A DNA stretch of 63,168 bases, from NCBI GenBank assembly GCA_025360965.1, contig JANYBC010000228.1, positions 1 to 63,168 of the forward strand, in the 5' to 3' direction. Made by a program: the position numbers and the translations under genes. This DNA comes from Anaeromyxobacter sp. Lineage in GTDB: Bacteria > Myxococcota > Myxococcia > Myxococcales > Anaeromyxobacteraceae. The notes beneath the pieces were generated by a model. It made no database searches, was not told where the DNA came from, and worked only from the letters and a program-made list of their open reading frames with translations. Positions 26,066 to 39,034 of the stretch are shown here, piece after piece (position 1 is the first letter of the stretch; each line of letters begins with the position of its first letter).

Positions 26066-27087
26066 CAGGGGTGGAGGCGCGCGGCCAGCTCGGCCGCCAG
26101 GGCGTAGGGGTCGGCCTCGCGGCTGGCGATGCGGGCCGCCACCGCGTCGAGGCGCCCCAGCTCGGACTCGAGCCGGCTCAGGGCGCCGGCCAGCAGCCGC
26201 TCGCGCAGCAGGGCGATGAAGCCGGCCCGGGCCCGGGCCACCTCGCGGACCCGCTTCTGCCCGCTCGCCTCGAGCCAGGTGAGGTGCCGATGCAGGGCCT
26301 CGCCGAGGTCGGGCATCCCCTCCCCGGTCACCGCCACGGTCCGCACGATGGGAGGCTCCCACCCGGGATCCGACTGGTTGGCCGCCTCCGGCCCCGGGCC
26401 TGACGGGTGGTGGTGCTGGTCGTGGTCCATGGGCGGCGCCTGGATGATGCGCCGCACCTCGAGCATCCCCTGCAGGTCGCGGATGGTCCGGTCGGCCCCC
26501 TCGCGGTCGGCCTTGTTGACGCAGAAGACGTCGGCGATCTCCAGCACCCCGGCCTTGATGGCCTGGACGTCGTCGCCCATGCCCGGCACCGCCACCACCA
26601 CCACGGTGTGGGCCAGCGAGGCGATCTCGATCTCGTCCTGACCGACCCCGACGGTCTCCACCAGGATCACGTCCTTGCCCATGGCGTCGAGCACCCAGAC
26701 CAGGTCTGAGGTGGAGCGGGAGAGGCCGCCGAGGTTGCCGCGGGTGGCCAGCGACCGGATGAAGACGCCCGGATCGGTGGCGTGGTCCTGCATGCGGATC
26801 CGGTCACCGAGGATGGCGCCGCCGGAGAACGGGCTGGTCGGGTCGACGGCGATGACGCCCACGGTCCGTCCAGCCCGCCGGTGGTAACCGATGAGCTGGT
26901 CGGTGAGGGTGGACTTGCCGGCGCCCGGCGAGCCGGTGATGCCGATCACCCAGGCCCGCCCGGTTCGCGGGAAGAGGGTCCGCAGGGTCGCCTCGCTCTC
27001 GCCGTAGCGGTCGTCGAGGTCGCGCATGAGGCGGGCCGTGGCCCGCACATCGCCGCCCAGGATGCGCTCGGCCAGCGTGCCGGTCAT
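26065..27087 (-). CDS. meaB: MeaB-type GTPase of methylmalonyl-CoA mutase
   Basis: 340 residues. G3E-type GTPase with P-loop GSPGAGKSTL, the IAVDPTSPFSGGAILGDRIRM segment, ETVGVGQDE and NKADRE. It guards cobalamin loading and protection of methylmalonyl-CoA mutase or a related mutase. There is an extra His-rich loop (MDHDQHHHP plus about 15 polar residues) between the NKAD region and the VRTVAVTGEG strand that most MeaB proteins lack. No mutase gene is in the window. Start and stop each overlap neighbours by one base. Confidence 0.93.
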   Translation of the reverse strand: MTGTLAERILGGDVRATARLMRDLDDRYGESEATLRTLFPRTGRAWVIGITGSPGAGKSTLTDQLIGYHRRAGRTVGVIAVDPTSPFSGGAILGDRIRMQDHATDPGVFIRSLATRGNLGGLSRSTSDLVWVLDAMGKDVILVETVGVGQDEIEIASLAHTVVVVAVPGMGDDVQAIKAGVLEIADVFCVNKADREGADRTIRDLQGMLEVRRIIQAPPMDHDQHHHPSGPGPEAANQSDPGWEPPIVRTVAVTGEGMPDLGEALHRHLTWLEASGQKRVREVARARAGFIALLRERLLAGALSRLESELGRLDAVAARIASREADPYALAAELAARLHP

Positions 27088-28415
27088 CAGTAGGCCGTCG
27101 CCTCGGGGACGAAGTTGGCGACCAGGATGGCCGCCGCCATCTTGCGGGGGGCTCCGATGGGCTGCCGGGCTTGGTCGAGCTGCCGGTAGAGCACCGACCC
27201 CTCCTGGACCTGGTCGATCTGGATCAGCAGCCGCCAGCCGCCGTGGGCCTGCGAGAAGACCGCCTCGAAGTCGCTGCGCTTGAGCACCCGGGCGGCACCG
27301 TAGGGCTTGCCGTCGATGTCGGTGCCGACGTAGCGGACCTCGTCCACTCCACCCTCCTCCACCACCACGTTCATCACCCAGACCTCGGAGGGCTGCGGGA
27401 GGAGGTGCTGCGGCAGCTCTCCCGGCGTGCCGGAGGCGCCGGCCAGCTCGACCGGGCTGGCGATCGAGGCCGCCTGCTGCTCGGACGGCGCGCCGAGCGC
27501 CCTGGAGACCACCGCCAGGGTGCCGGGGAAGCTCGACAGCTCGAACCGGTCCGACCAGACGTCACCGTTCGGGCCGATGAGGCGGCCCTTGAAGCGGGTC
27601 CCCATCTCGCGGCTGGCCACGAAGCGGTAGCGCGTCCCGGCGTACTGGTACTCCTGCACCAGCTCGACCATGGCGTTGGGCGGCAGCAGGGCATCCTCGC
27701 CGAAGACCTGGGCCAGCAGCGCCAGGGTCAGGGCGTTGCGAGGCACCGGGGTGGTCTCGAGCCGCGGGGTGCTGGCGACGGCCTGGGCCGGCTCCGGGGG
27801 CGCGGCCGGCCGGATCTCCATCAGGGGGAGCGACGAGATGAGGAACTCCTCCAGCTCGCCACCGCTGGCGAACTGGCGGAGGTCGAGCGGGGGGAAGGTG
27901 GCGGCCACCTCCTGCGGACGGCCCCCGACCGGCGCCACCCGCGAGACCCTGGCCCCGTCGGCGGCGCCGAGGATCTCGAAGGCATGGCGCGGCGCCTTGA
28001 CGACGGCTCGCAGCTGGAGCCGCTCCGCGTCCACGGTCACCTCGAGCTGGAGCGCCCGCAGGCGCGCCGCCACGTCCTCGAGCTGCGAGTGCAGCGCCGC
28101 CAGGGCGGTGGCGAGCGCCTGCTCCAGCGAGAGCAGGCGGTCGTGGACGTAGAAGTCGACGGGCCCGAGGGCTGCCAGCGGGGGCTCGACGAAGCCGAGC
28201 CGATCGTGGCCAGCGACCACGAAGCGCGCCCGGCTGATGGACTGCCCGGTGCCTGGGTGCACCACCCGTCCGCTGAAGCCGAGTTCTCCCTCCAGGGTCT
28301 CCCGGTCGGCGCCGAGCCGCACCGGGACCCCGAGCATGGAGAGCTTGCGGGAGGCGATCTGGTTGAGCCGCTCCCGGGCGATGCGGCCGATGATGGTGTG
28401 TTCGCCTTCACCCAT
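27087..28415 (-). CDS. Conserved-looking protein of unknown function (442 aa)
   Basis: No family recognised. No signal peptide or membrane helix; a mixed alpha/beta soluble protein. There is a helical segment LLSLEQALATALAALHSQLEDVAARLRALQLEV (about 92-125) likely to form a coiled coil, and a Pro/Ala-rich linker near 205-225 that separates two domains. The C-terminal half has an even, strand-rich pattern (RYRFVASREMGTRFKGRL, EVWVMNVVVEEGGVDEVRYVG). Codon use is like the neighbours and the one-base overlap with meaB argues it is real and co-translated. ATG 28415 has no strong ribosome-binding site. Confidence 0.8.
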   Translation of the reverse strand: MGEGEHTIIGRIARERLNQIASRKLSMLGVPVRLGADRETLEGELGFSGRVVHPGTGQSISRARFVVAGHDRLGFVEPPLAALGPVDFYVHDRLLSLEQALATALAALHSQLEDVAARLRALQLEVTVDAERLQLRAVVKAPRHAFEILGAADGARVSRVAPVGGRPQEVAATFPPLDLRQFASGGELEEFLISSLPLMEIRPAAPPEPAQAVASTPRLETTPVPRNALTLALLAQVFGEDALLPPNAMVELVQEYQYAGTRYRFVASREMGTRFKGRLIGPNGDVWSDRFELSSFPGTLAVVSRALGAPSEQQAASIASPVELAGASGTPGELPQHLLPQPSEVWVMNVVVEEGGVDEVRYVGTDIDGKPYGAARVLKRSDFEAVFSQAHGGWRLLIQIDQVQEGSVLYRQLDQARQPIGAPRKMAAAILVANFVPEATAY

Positions 28416-28442
28416 AGTGCGTGTTCTGCCCCCCCGAGCAGC

Positions 28443-29597
28443 TTACACCAGAACGCCGCGGGTCAGGACGTCACGGCCGATCACCATCCGCTGGATCTCG
28501 CTGGTCCCCTCGCCGATCTCGCAGAGCTTGGCGTCGCGGAAGTAGCGCTCCACGGGGAAGTCCTGGGTGTAGCCGTAGCCGCCGTGGATCTGGATGGCCT
28601 TGCTGGTGGCCCGCATGGCGGCCTCGCTGGCGAATAGCTTGGCCATGGCCGCCTCGCGGCCGAAGCGCACCCCGGCATCGCAGAGCGCCGCGGCCCGCTG
28701 CACCAGGAGCCGCGCCGCCGAGACCTCGGTGGCCATGTCGGCCAGCATGAAGGAGATGGCCTGGTGCTCGGCGATGGGCTTGCCGAAGGCCCTCCGCTCC
28801 AGGGCGTACCGCCTCGCCTCCTCCAGCGCGCCGCGCCCCAGCCCGACCGCCAGGGCCCCGATGGTGATCCGCCCGCGGTCGAGAATCTGCAGGGTGTTGA
28901 TGAAGCCCTGGTGGAGCTCGCCGATGCGGTGGTCGTCCCCCACCTCGACGTCCTCGAGGTGGAGCTCGGCGGTGTCGGAGGAGCGCATCCCCAGCTTGTC
29001 GTGGATGCGCCGCTGCGTGAAGCCCGGGGCCCCCTTCTCCACCACGAAGGCGGTGATGCCGTGCTGCTTTCGGGCAGGATCGGTGAGCGCAAGGATCAGG
29101 AAGGTGTCGCCCACCGTTCCCTGGGTGATGAAGGTCTTGGCGCCGTTGAGCACCCAGCCTTCGCCGCGGCGCACCGCCGTCGAGGTCAGCCCCGAGGCGT
29201 CCGAGCCGCTGCCCGGCTCGGTCAACCCCCAGGCGGCCAGCTTCTCGCCGCGGGCCAGCGCCGGGATCCAGCGCTGCTTCTGCGCCTCGGTGCCGAACTT
29301 GAGGATGTGCCCCTGCCCCAGGCCGTTGTGGCTGGCCACGGTGAGGGCCAGTGACCCGTCCCAGCGCGCAATCTCCTCGATCACCACCGCGGTGGCCATG
29401 GCCCCCAGCCCGACCCCGCCGTAGGCCTCGGGGACGGCGATGCCGAGCAGCCCCAGCTGGGCCAGCTGCTTGACGACGGCGAAGGGGAACTCGCCGGTCC
29501 GGTCCCACTCGCGGGCGCGCGGGGCCACCTCGGCCTGGCAGAGCTCGCGGACGGTCCGCTGGATCTCGATCAGCTCCTCGGGCAGCTCGAAGTTCAT
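28443..29597 (-). CDS. Acyl-CoA dehydrogenase
   Basis: 384 residues. FAD enzyme with WGLTEPGSGSDASG, FITQG, AFGKPIAEHQAISFMLADMA and IGEGTSEIQRMVIGR. The Glu in GEGTSE sits at the usual catalytic-base position. Isovaleryl-CoA dehydrogenases have Gly/Ala there and take the base from elsewhere, so despite the leucine-degradation-like neighbours this looks like an ordinary short/medium-chain enzyme. The ribosome-binding site TAGGAGG overlaps the stop of the carboxylase gene. Confidence 0.94.
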   Translation of the reverse strand: MNFELPEELIEIQRTVRELCQAEVAPRAREWDRTGEFPFAVVKQLAQLGLLGIAVPEAYGGVGLGAMATAVVIEEIARWDGSLALTVASHNGLGQGHILKFGTEAQKQRWIPALARGEKLAAWGLTEPGSGSDASGLTSTAVRRGEGWVLNGAKTFITQGTVGDTFLILALTDPARKQHGITAFVVEKGAPGFTQRRIHDKLGMRSSDTAELHLEDVEVGDDHRIGELHQGFINTLQILDRGRITIGALAVGLGRGALEEARRYALERRAFGKPIAEHQAISFMLADMATEVSAARLLVQRAAALCDAGVRFGREAAMAKLFASEAAMRATSKAIQIHGGYGYTQDFPVERYFRDAKLCEIGEGTSEIQRMVIGRDVLTRGVLV

Positions 29598-29606
29598 GTG
29601 GTCCTC

Positions 29607-31136
29607 CTAGACCGGCGTGACGCCGCGCTTGCGCCGGCGGGGCGGTTCGTAGCCTTCGGCGTAGAGCCGGTAGCGGCGGGCCAGCTCGTCGCGCAGGCCG
29701 CGCCCCGGCACCACCGCGTCGATGACCAGCTCGCTGGCCAGCTTCACGAGGTCGATGTCCTTCTTGTACTCGTCGCGCAGGGCGGTCACGAAGGCCGGCC
29801 GCTCCGCCTCGGGCTTCTCCTGGATCTTGTTGAAGTAGACGGCGTTGACGGCCGCCTCCGGCCCCATCACCGCGATCATGGCCTCGGGGAGCGCCAGGGT
29901 GGCCGACGGGGCGAAGCCCGGGCCGTCCATGGCGTAGAGGCCGGCGCCGTAGGCCTTGCGCACCACCACGCAGATGCGCGGCACGGTGGCCTCGGAGACC
30001 GCGCTGATCATCTTGGCGCCGGCCCGGATGATCCCGGCGCGCTCGACCTTGGTGCCGATCATGAAGCCGGGCACGTCGGAGAGGTAGAGCAGCGGGATGT
30101 TGAAGGCGTCGCAGAGCCAGATGAAGCGGGCGGCCTTGTCGGCCGAGTCGACGAAGAGCACCCCGCCCTTGACCTTGGGCTGGTTGGCGACGATCCCGAT
30201 GACCCGTCCGTCGAGGCGCGCCAGCCCGGTCACCAGCTCGCCGGCCCAGAGCTTCTTCACCTCCAGGAAGGACCCCTCGTCCACCAGCGCCTCGACCAGC
30301 TCGGTCATGTCGAAGGGGCGGTTCTGGTCGGGGGGAATGATCTCCTCCAGGGTGCGGACCCCGGCCCTGGGAGCCCGCGACGTCTCCGCCGGCGGCAGCT
30401 CGCGGTGGCTGCGCGGGAAGTAGGTGAACCAGCGCCGGGCCAGGGCCAGGGCCTCCTGCTCGGTCTTGACGAGGAAGTCGCCGCAGCCGGAGACGGAGCA
30501 GTGCATCCGCGCCCCCCCCAGCTCCTCGAGGGTCACCTTCTCGCCGATCACCATCTCGGCCATGCGCGGCGAGCCGAGGTACATGGAGGCGTTCCCCTCC
30601 ACCATCACCACGATGTCGCAGAAGGCCGGGATGTAGGCCCCGCCGGCCGCCGAGGGGCCGAAGAGCAGGCAGACCTGCGGCACCCGCCCGGAGAGGGCCA
30701 CCTCGTTGTAGAAGATGCGCCCGGCCCCGCGCCGCCCGGGGAACATCTCCACCTGGTCGGTGATGCGCGCCCCGGCCGAGTCGACCAGGTAGAAGAGCGG
30801 CAGCCGCTGCGCCGCCGCCACCTCCTGGACCCGCAGGATCTTCTCCACGGTGCGGGCGCCCCAGGAGCCGGCCTTGACGGTCGAGTCGTTGGCCATGACC
30901 GCCACGGCGCGACCGCCGATGGTGCCGAGCCCGGTCACCACGCCGTCGGCAGGGAGCTCCGGATCGAGCGCGTTGGCCAGGGCCCCGTCCTCCACGAAGG
31001 AGCCCTCGTCGAGCAGCAGCGCCAGCCGCTCGCGGGCGAAGAGCTTCCCGGCCTCGCGGTTCTTCTGGTGGTACCGCTCGGCGCCGCCGCGACGCACCCT
31101 GGCCAGCTCGGCTTCAATCTGCTCGTCACGGTTCAT
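29607..31136 (-). CDS. Acyl-CoA carboxylase, carboxyltransferase (beta) subunit
   Basis: 509 residues. Two crotonase-like carboxyltransferase halves, with FGPSAAGGAYIPAFCD in the first and DVPGFMIGTKVERAGIIRAGAKMI plus GAGLYAMDG in the second. Together with an enoyl-CoA hydratase and HMG-CoA lyase next door, methylcrotonoyl-CoA carboxylase beta is the likely role; propionyl-CoA carboxylase beta is the alternative. The biotin-carrying alpha subunit is not in the window. ATG 31136 has GAGGAG upstream. Confidence 0.9.
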   Translation of the reverse strand: MNRDEQIEAELARVRRGGAERYHQKNREAGKLFARERLALLLDEGSFVEDGALANALDPELPADGVVTGLGTIGGRAVAVMANDSTVKAGSWGARTVEKILRVQEVAAAQRLPLFYLVDSAGARITDQVEMFPGRRGAGRIFYNEVALSGRVPQVCLLFGPSAAGGAYIPAFCDIVVMVEGNASMYLGSPRMAEMVIGEKVTLEELGGARMHCSVSGCGDFLVKTEQEALALARRWFTYFPRSHRELPPAETSRAPRAGVRTLEEIIPPDQNRPFDMTELVEALVDEGSFLEVKKLWAGELVTGLARLDGRVIGIVANQPKVKGGVLFVDSADKAARFIWLCDAFNIPLLYLSDVPGFMIGTKVERAGIIRAGAKMISAVSEATVPRICVVVRKAYGAGLYAMDGPGFAPSATLALPEAMIAVMGPEAAVNAVYFNKIQEKPEAERPAFVTALRDEYKKDIDLVKLASELVIDAVVPGRGLRDELARRYRLYAEGYEPPRRRKRGVTPV

Positions 31137-31166
31137 CGGTGGCTCCTCGAATCGCGGCGCGACTCG

Positions 31167-31940
<774 letters not shown>

Positions 31941-31942
31941 AG

Positions 31943-32872
31943 TCACCCCTCCGGGTTCGTCGACAGCGCCGCCCTGAGCGCCCTCCCCGGCAGTTCACGC
32001 CCGGTGAGCCTTTGCGCCAGCGCGCCGGCCTGAACCAGCCGATCGAAGTCGACGCCCGTGTCGTACCCCATGCCGTGGAGCAGGTACACCAGATCTTCGG
32101 TGGCGAGGTTTCCCGAGGCGCCGGGTGCGTACGGGCAGCCGCCCAGGCCGCCCACCGAGGCGTCGAAGGTGGTGATTCCCTCCTCCAGGCCGGCCAGCGC
32201 GTTGGCCAGCGCGGTGCCGCGGGTGTCGTGGAGGTGGAGCGCCAGCCGCGCGGCCGGGACGGCCGGGAGCAGGCGCCGGAGCACCGCCCGGACCTGGGTC
32301 GGGGTGCCGACGCCGATGGTATCGCCGAGCGAGACCTGCTCGCAGCCGAGGTCGAGGAGGCGCAGCGCCACGGCGGCGGCCCGGCCCGGGTCGACCGCCC
32401 CCTCGTACGGGCAGCCGAAGACCGTCGACACGTAGCCTCGCACCGCGAGCCCGGCGGCCCGCGCCGGCGGGACGACCTCGGCGAAGGCGGCGAAGGTCTC
32501 CTCGACCGACTTGTTGACGTTCTTCCGGTTGTGCGACTCGGAGGCGGAGAGAAAGACTGCCGCCGCCACCGGCGGTCCACCCGGGGCCCGGGCCAGCGCC
32601 TCGAGCAGCCGGGCCAGCCCCCTGGCGTTCGGCACCAGCACCACGTAGCCGACCCCGAGCCGGCGCGGCAACGCCGCCGTCACCTCGGCGGCGTCGGCCA
32701 GCTGCGGGATCCAGCTGGGCGAGACGAAGCTGGTGGCCTCGATGCGGGTGAGGCCGGCTTCGGCCAGCGCCGCGATGAGCCGGAGCTTCCCCTCGGTCGG
32801 GACCCGGGCCGCCTCGTTCTGGAGGCCGTCCCGCGGACCGACCTCGTAGACCGTGACGCGCGGCCGCATCAT
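31943..32872 (-). CDS. Hydroxymethylglutaryl-CoA lyase
   Basis: 309 residues. TIM-barrel lyase that splits HMG-CoA into acetoacetate and acetyl-CoA, the last step of leucine breakdown. Motifs GPRDGLQNE (metal and catalytic Asp), LHLHDTRG (metal His) and GGCPYAPGASGNLATED (catalytic Cys loop) are intact. Start ATG 32872 (a second ATG follows at once) lies 10 bases after thiC. Confidence 0.94.
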   Translation of the reverse strand: MMRPRVTVYEVGPRDGLQNEAARVPTEGKLRLIAALAEAGLTRIEATSFVSPSWIPQLADAAEVTAALPRRLGVGYVVLVPNARGLARLLEALARAPGGPPVAAAVFLSASESHNRKNVNKSVEETFAAFAEVVPPARAAGLAVRGYVSTVFGCPYEGAVDPGRAAAVALRLLDLGCEQVSLGDTIGVGTPTQVRAVLRRLLPAVPAARLALHLHDTRGTALANALAGLEEGITTFDASVGGLGGCPYAPGASGNLATEDLVYLLHGMGYDTGVDFDRLVQAGALAQRLTGRELPGRALRAALSTNPEG

Positions 32873-32882
32873 CCCACCCCGC

Positions 32883-34327
<1,445 letters not shown>

Positions 34328-34373
34328 GAGAACGTTTGCTTCGAGGCGCGAGGCCGCGCCGCGTCCGCCGCGG

Positions 34374-35958
<1,585 letters not shown>

Positions 35959-36195
35959 CAAGTCTCTCCGCAGCCGGTTCACGTCTTGCCAAGATGCAAC
36001 TGCCGTTCCGTTTGTCCAGACGCACGACCCTACCGGGTTTCTTCACTGGTGGCTGCCAGTTGGTCGCGCTTGCCCCATGCCTTGGTATGTCAGTTACTTG
36101 CGTGGTCTGGCGGGCATCGATTCAGACCCATCATACCGGATCCAGCGCTCGGCGGAGCCACCCCGTTGCGGTCGTCTTCGGCCCGGATGTGCCGT
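35959..36195. other. Lower-GC intergenic segment
   Basis: About 240 bases, visibly poorer in GC than its flanks. It contains the short hairpin ACCC-TACC-GGGT followed on the plus strand by TTCTT, and a minus-strand TATGAT word that could be a -10 box for the 55-residue gene but lacks a good -35. No RNA gene could be identified. Confidence 0.35.
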
Positions 36196-36636
36196 TCAGG
36201 GCCGTTCAGCCCGGGCCTTGAAGGCCTCCAGGGTCCTCGGCAACTGCACCCGGGTCAGCTCTTCGGTCAGCGTGTCGATCACCCCCTGGGGGATGAACGG
36301 CGGCTTGACGATCTGGATGTCGACCGAATACCGCGCCCGGGTCCCGGCGCCCTCCGGCGTCAGGGCCCAGGAGCCGCTGGAGACCTTGAGCGCGTCGCCG
36401 GACACCAGCGACCAGCTCACCTGGGTCGGGCGCTGCTCGAGGTGGCGCAGCACGTAGGTGATCCGCTTGAGGCCGAGGTCGAGCTGGTACTCGACCTGCC
36501 GGTCCGTGGTCCCGGCCAGCACCCGGCAGGCCTTGATGCCCGGTACGAACTCGGGGTACCGGGCGTAGTCGATGAGCACGTCGAAGAGTCGCTCCGGCGT
36601 GCAGGACATCAGGATCTCCCTGGAGACTTCGGCCAT
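36196..36636 (-). CDS. SRPBCC/START-like (polyketide cyclase/COQ10 type) protein
   Basis: 146 residues. Helix-grip fold with the typical start VSREILMSCTPERLFDVLIDYARYPEFVPGI and the long C-terminal helix. Members bind hydrophobic ligands; COQ10/RatA-like relatives bind quinones or act on ribosomes. The exact ligand cannot be told. ATG 36636 has GGGAG upstream. Last gene of the hom operon. Confidence 0.82.
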   Translation of the reverse strand: MAEVSREILMSCTPERLFDVLIDYARYPEFVPGIKACRVLAGTTDRQVEYQLDLGLKRITYVLRHLEQRPTQVSWSLVSGDALKVSSGSWALTPEGAGTRARYSVDIQIVKPPFIPQGVIDTLTEELTRVQLPRTLEAFKARAERP

Positions 36637-36683
36637 GCGGTGCTCCCTCTGCGGCCGGGGGCGAGGCGCCTGCGGCCGGCGGT

Positions 36684-37097
36684 TCAGGTGGCTTCCAGCG
36701 TCTCCCCGGCGGAGAGCAGGCTCACCAGCGCCTCGGGGAGGCGACGCAGCTTGCCCTTCAGGTCGATGCAGGCGTGCACGGTGCGGCCGGTCACCAGCAA
36801 CTGGCCGTCCTCCCGCACCAGCCGGTAGGCGAAGGTGGCCGAGACCCGGCGTATCTCCGCCAGCGAGGTCTCGACCCGCAGCAGGTCGTCGTAGCGGGCC
36901 GGCTGCAGGTAGCGGACGTTGGCCTCGGTCACCGGCAGCCAGAGCTGGTAGCTGGCCTCGAAGTCGCGGTAGCGCAGCCCCTTGGCCCGGATGAACTCGG
37001 TCCGCCCCGCCTCGAAGAAGCGCAGGTAGTTGGCGTAATAGACGACCCCCATCTGGTCGGTGTCGCCGTAGATGACCCGCAGCTCGGTGGCGACCAT
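36684..37097 (-). CDS. ybgC: YbgC/FadM-type acyl-CoA thioesterase
   Basis: 137 residues, hot-dog fold. The motif YGDTDQMGVVYYANYLRFFEAGRTEFIR contains the catalytic Asp (DTDQMG) and is diagnostic for the 4-hydroxybenzoyl-CoA thioesterase/YbgC family. Hydrolyses short-chain acyl-CoA; in enterobacteria ybgC sits with tol-pal, which is not so here. Starts 19 bases after hom. Confidence 0.9.
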   Translation of the reverse strand: MVATELRVIYGDTDQMGVVYYANYLRFFEAGRTEFIRAKGLRYRDFEASYQLWLPVTEANVRYLQPARYDDLLRVETSLAEIRRVSATFAYRLVREDGQLLVTGRTVHACIDLKGKLRRLPEALVSLLSAGETLEAT

Positions 37098-37116
37098 GGC
37101 GGAGACCGGTCCTCTG

Positions 37117-38439
37117 CTACACCGACTCGATGCGGATGAGCCGGGTCGGAGTGAGCGTGGCCGGGTGGCGGTCGATCTCGGCGATGGCCCCCTTCACGTC
37201 GGCCTCCCTGGCCTGGTGGGTGACGAAGACCAGCGGCACCGGCGCCGAGGCGTCGGCCTGCTCGCGCTGCTGGACGGCGGCCACCGAGATGGAGCGTGCC
37301 GCCAGCGTGGTGGCGATGCGGGCCAGCACGCCCGGCTGGTCCTTCACCGAGAAGTGCAGGTAGTAGGCGCAGCGGATCTCGGCGTGGGGCCGCAGCTCGA
37401 CCAGCGACTGCTCGGGCGGCAGGGGGACCCGCCCCGGGCTGCTGGCGACGATGTTGCGGGTCAAGTCGATGATGTCGGCGACCACGGCGCTGCCGGTCGG
37501 CATGGCGCCGGCCCCCTGCCCGTAGAGCATCGAGGGGCCCAGCGCCTCCGAGCGCAGCACCACGGCGTTCATGGCCCCGCGCACCCCGGCCAGCAGGGAG
37601 GCCTGCGGGATGAAGGCCGGGTGGACCCGGGCCTCGATGAGGTCCTTCCCGCCCGGACCGGCGCCGGCCGGCTCGCAGCGGCGGGCCACCGCCAGCAGCT
37701 TGAGCGTGTATCCGAACTCCCGCCCCCAGCGGAAGTCGTCCGGCGAGAGGCTCATGATCCCCTCGGTGAGCACGTCGGCAGGGCCGAGCCGGGCCCCGAA
37801 GGCCAGCTGGGCCAGCACGCAGAGCTTCTGCGCGGCGTCGCCCCCCGAGACGTCGAGGGTCGGGTCGGCCTCGGCGTAGCCGAGCCGCTGCGCCTCGGCC
37901 AGCACCGGCTCGATGGCCTCGCCGCGCTCGGCCATGGCGGTGAGGATGAAGTTGGTGGTGCCGTTGACGATCCCCACCAGGCTGTTGATCCGATCTGACG
38001 CCAGCGACTCGCGGAGGGTCCTGATGATGGGGACCCCGCCGCAGACGGCCGCCTCGTAGTAGACGTCGACGCTCCTGGCGCGGGCCAGCCTGAAGATCTC
38101 CTGCCCCCGCGTCGCCAGCAGCGCCTTGTTGGCGGTCACCACGTGCTTGCCGCGGGAGAGCGCGCCGGTCACCAGCTCGAATGACTCGTCGACGCCGCCC
38201 ATGAGCTCGACCACCACCTCGATGCTCGGGTCCTCGAGCAGGTCCTCGACGCGGGTGGTGAGCAGCCCTCCTGGCACCTCCACGGAGCGGCTCTTGCCGG
38301 CGTCGCGCAGGGCGATCTTGCGCACCACGATGCGGGCCCCGAGCCGCGCCTCGATGTCCCCGGCGTGCTTGCGGAGGATGGAGAGCACCCCGCCGCCGAC
38401 CGTTCCGAACCCCGCGATCCCGATCCCGACTTCGCGCAT
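37117..38439 (-). CDS. hom: Homoserine dehydrogenase
   Basis: 440 residues. NAD(P)-dependent reduction of aspartate semialdehyde to homoserine for threonine and methionine. N-terminal Rossmann motif GFGTVGGGV, catalytic domain with GIVNGTTNFIL and the Lys-containing RLGYAEADPTLDVSGGDAAQK, C-terminal ACT domain (about 355-435) for amino-acid feedback control. ATG 38439 lies 2 bases after the upstream lipoprotein stop, with GGGGAG further up. Confidence 0.96.
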   Translation of the reverse strand: MREVGIGIAGFGTVGGGVLSILRKHAGDIEARLGARIVVRKIALRDAGKSRSVEVPGGLLTTRVEDLLEDPSIEVVVELMGGVDESFELVTGALSRGKHVVTANKALLATRGQEIFRLARARSVDVYYEAAVCGGVPIIRTLRESLASDRINSLVGIVNGTTNFILTAMAERGEAIEPVLAEAQRLGYAEADPTLDVSGGDAAQKLCVLAQLAFGARLGPADVLTEGIMSLSPDDFRWGREFGYTLKLLAVARRCEPAGAGPGGKDLIEARVHPAFIPQASLLAGVRGAMNAVVLRSEALGPSMLYGQGAGAMPTGSAVVADIIDLTRNIVASSPGRVPLPPEQSLVELRPHAEIRCAYYLHFSVKDQPGVLARIATTLAARSISVAAVQQREQADASAPVPLVFVTHQAREADVKGAIAEIDRHPATLTPTRLIRIESV

Positions 38440-38441
38440 GC

Positions 38442-39023
38442 TCAGGTGCTCCCCTGGCGCCAGGCGCGGAGCACGGCCCGGAACTGCGGGACCGCCTTCC
38501 CGTTGGCCACCGTGATGGTCTCGATCCGCACCGGCCCCACTCCGGGCGCGTAGCTGGTCTCGTTGATGAGGTCGGTGTCGGCGGCGGCCCGGGTCACGGC
38601 CCTGACCTTGACGCATGCTTCGAAGATGCCGGCCGGCGTGACCACCCGCTCTGTGACGGAGACGATCTCGAAGTGCTCGCTGGAGGTCGGCGAGAGGACC
38701 GAGGTCCAGCGCGTCCCCACGGCGATGGGGCCGCAGAGCAACGCCCGGGCGCGGTCCTCGACGCAGGCTCCCGGCCGCAGCTCGCCGCGGGCGCTGTCCC
38801 TGAAGAAGCCGTCGCGGGTCCGCTCCAGCACGCGGACGGTCCGGAGCGAAGGCGCGCCGGCGGGCAGCTGAGGGCTCTGGTCCTCCCAGGTCCACTCCGA
38901 ACCGACCGCCAGCGGATAGTAGTCGGCCGGGCGGGCCCGCGGGGGTGACACCGAAGCGGTGGCGCAGCCGGACAGGGCGGCGAGGAGCGGCAGGGCCAGG
39001 AGCGGTCTCATGTTGCGCGCCAT
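38442..39023 (-). CDS. Lipoprotein of unknown function
   Basis: 193 residues with a lipobox LSGC near residue 19-22 and a beta-rich mature part beginning PADYYPLAVGSEWTWEDQ. That YPLxxGxxWxYxxx opening recurs in secreted myxobacterial proteins of unknown role. ATG 39023 has AAGGAGG upstream; the open frame starts five codons earlier on that site. Confidence 0.78.
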   Translation of the reverse strand: MARNMRPLLALPLLAALSGCATASVSPPRARPADYYPLAVGSEWTWEDQSPQLPAGAPSLRTVRVLERTRDGFFRDSARGELRPGACVEDRARALLCGPIAVGTRWTSVLSPTSSEHFEIVSVTERVVTPAGIFEACVKVRAVTRAAADTDLINETSYAPGVGPVRIETITVANGKAVPQFRAVLRAWRQGST

Positions 39024-39034
39024 TCTAGCCTCCT

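Noticed and set aside
28443-29597. Calling the dehydrogenase isovaleryl-CoA dehydrogenase
   Set aside because: The Glu in GEGTSE is at the ordinary catalytic position, which isovaleryl-CoA dehydrogenases lack; context alone is not enough.
35959-36195. A tRNA or small RNA gene in the lower-GC gap
   Set aside because: No cloverleaf or convincing promoter-terminator pair could be made from the sequence.
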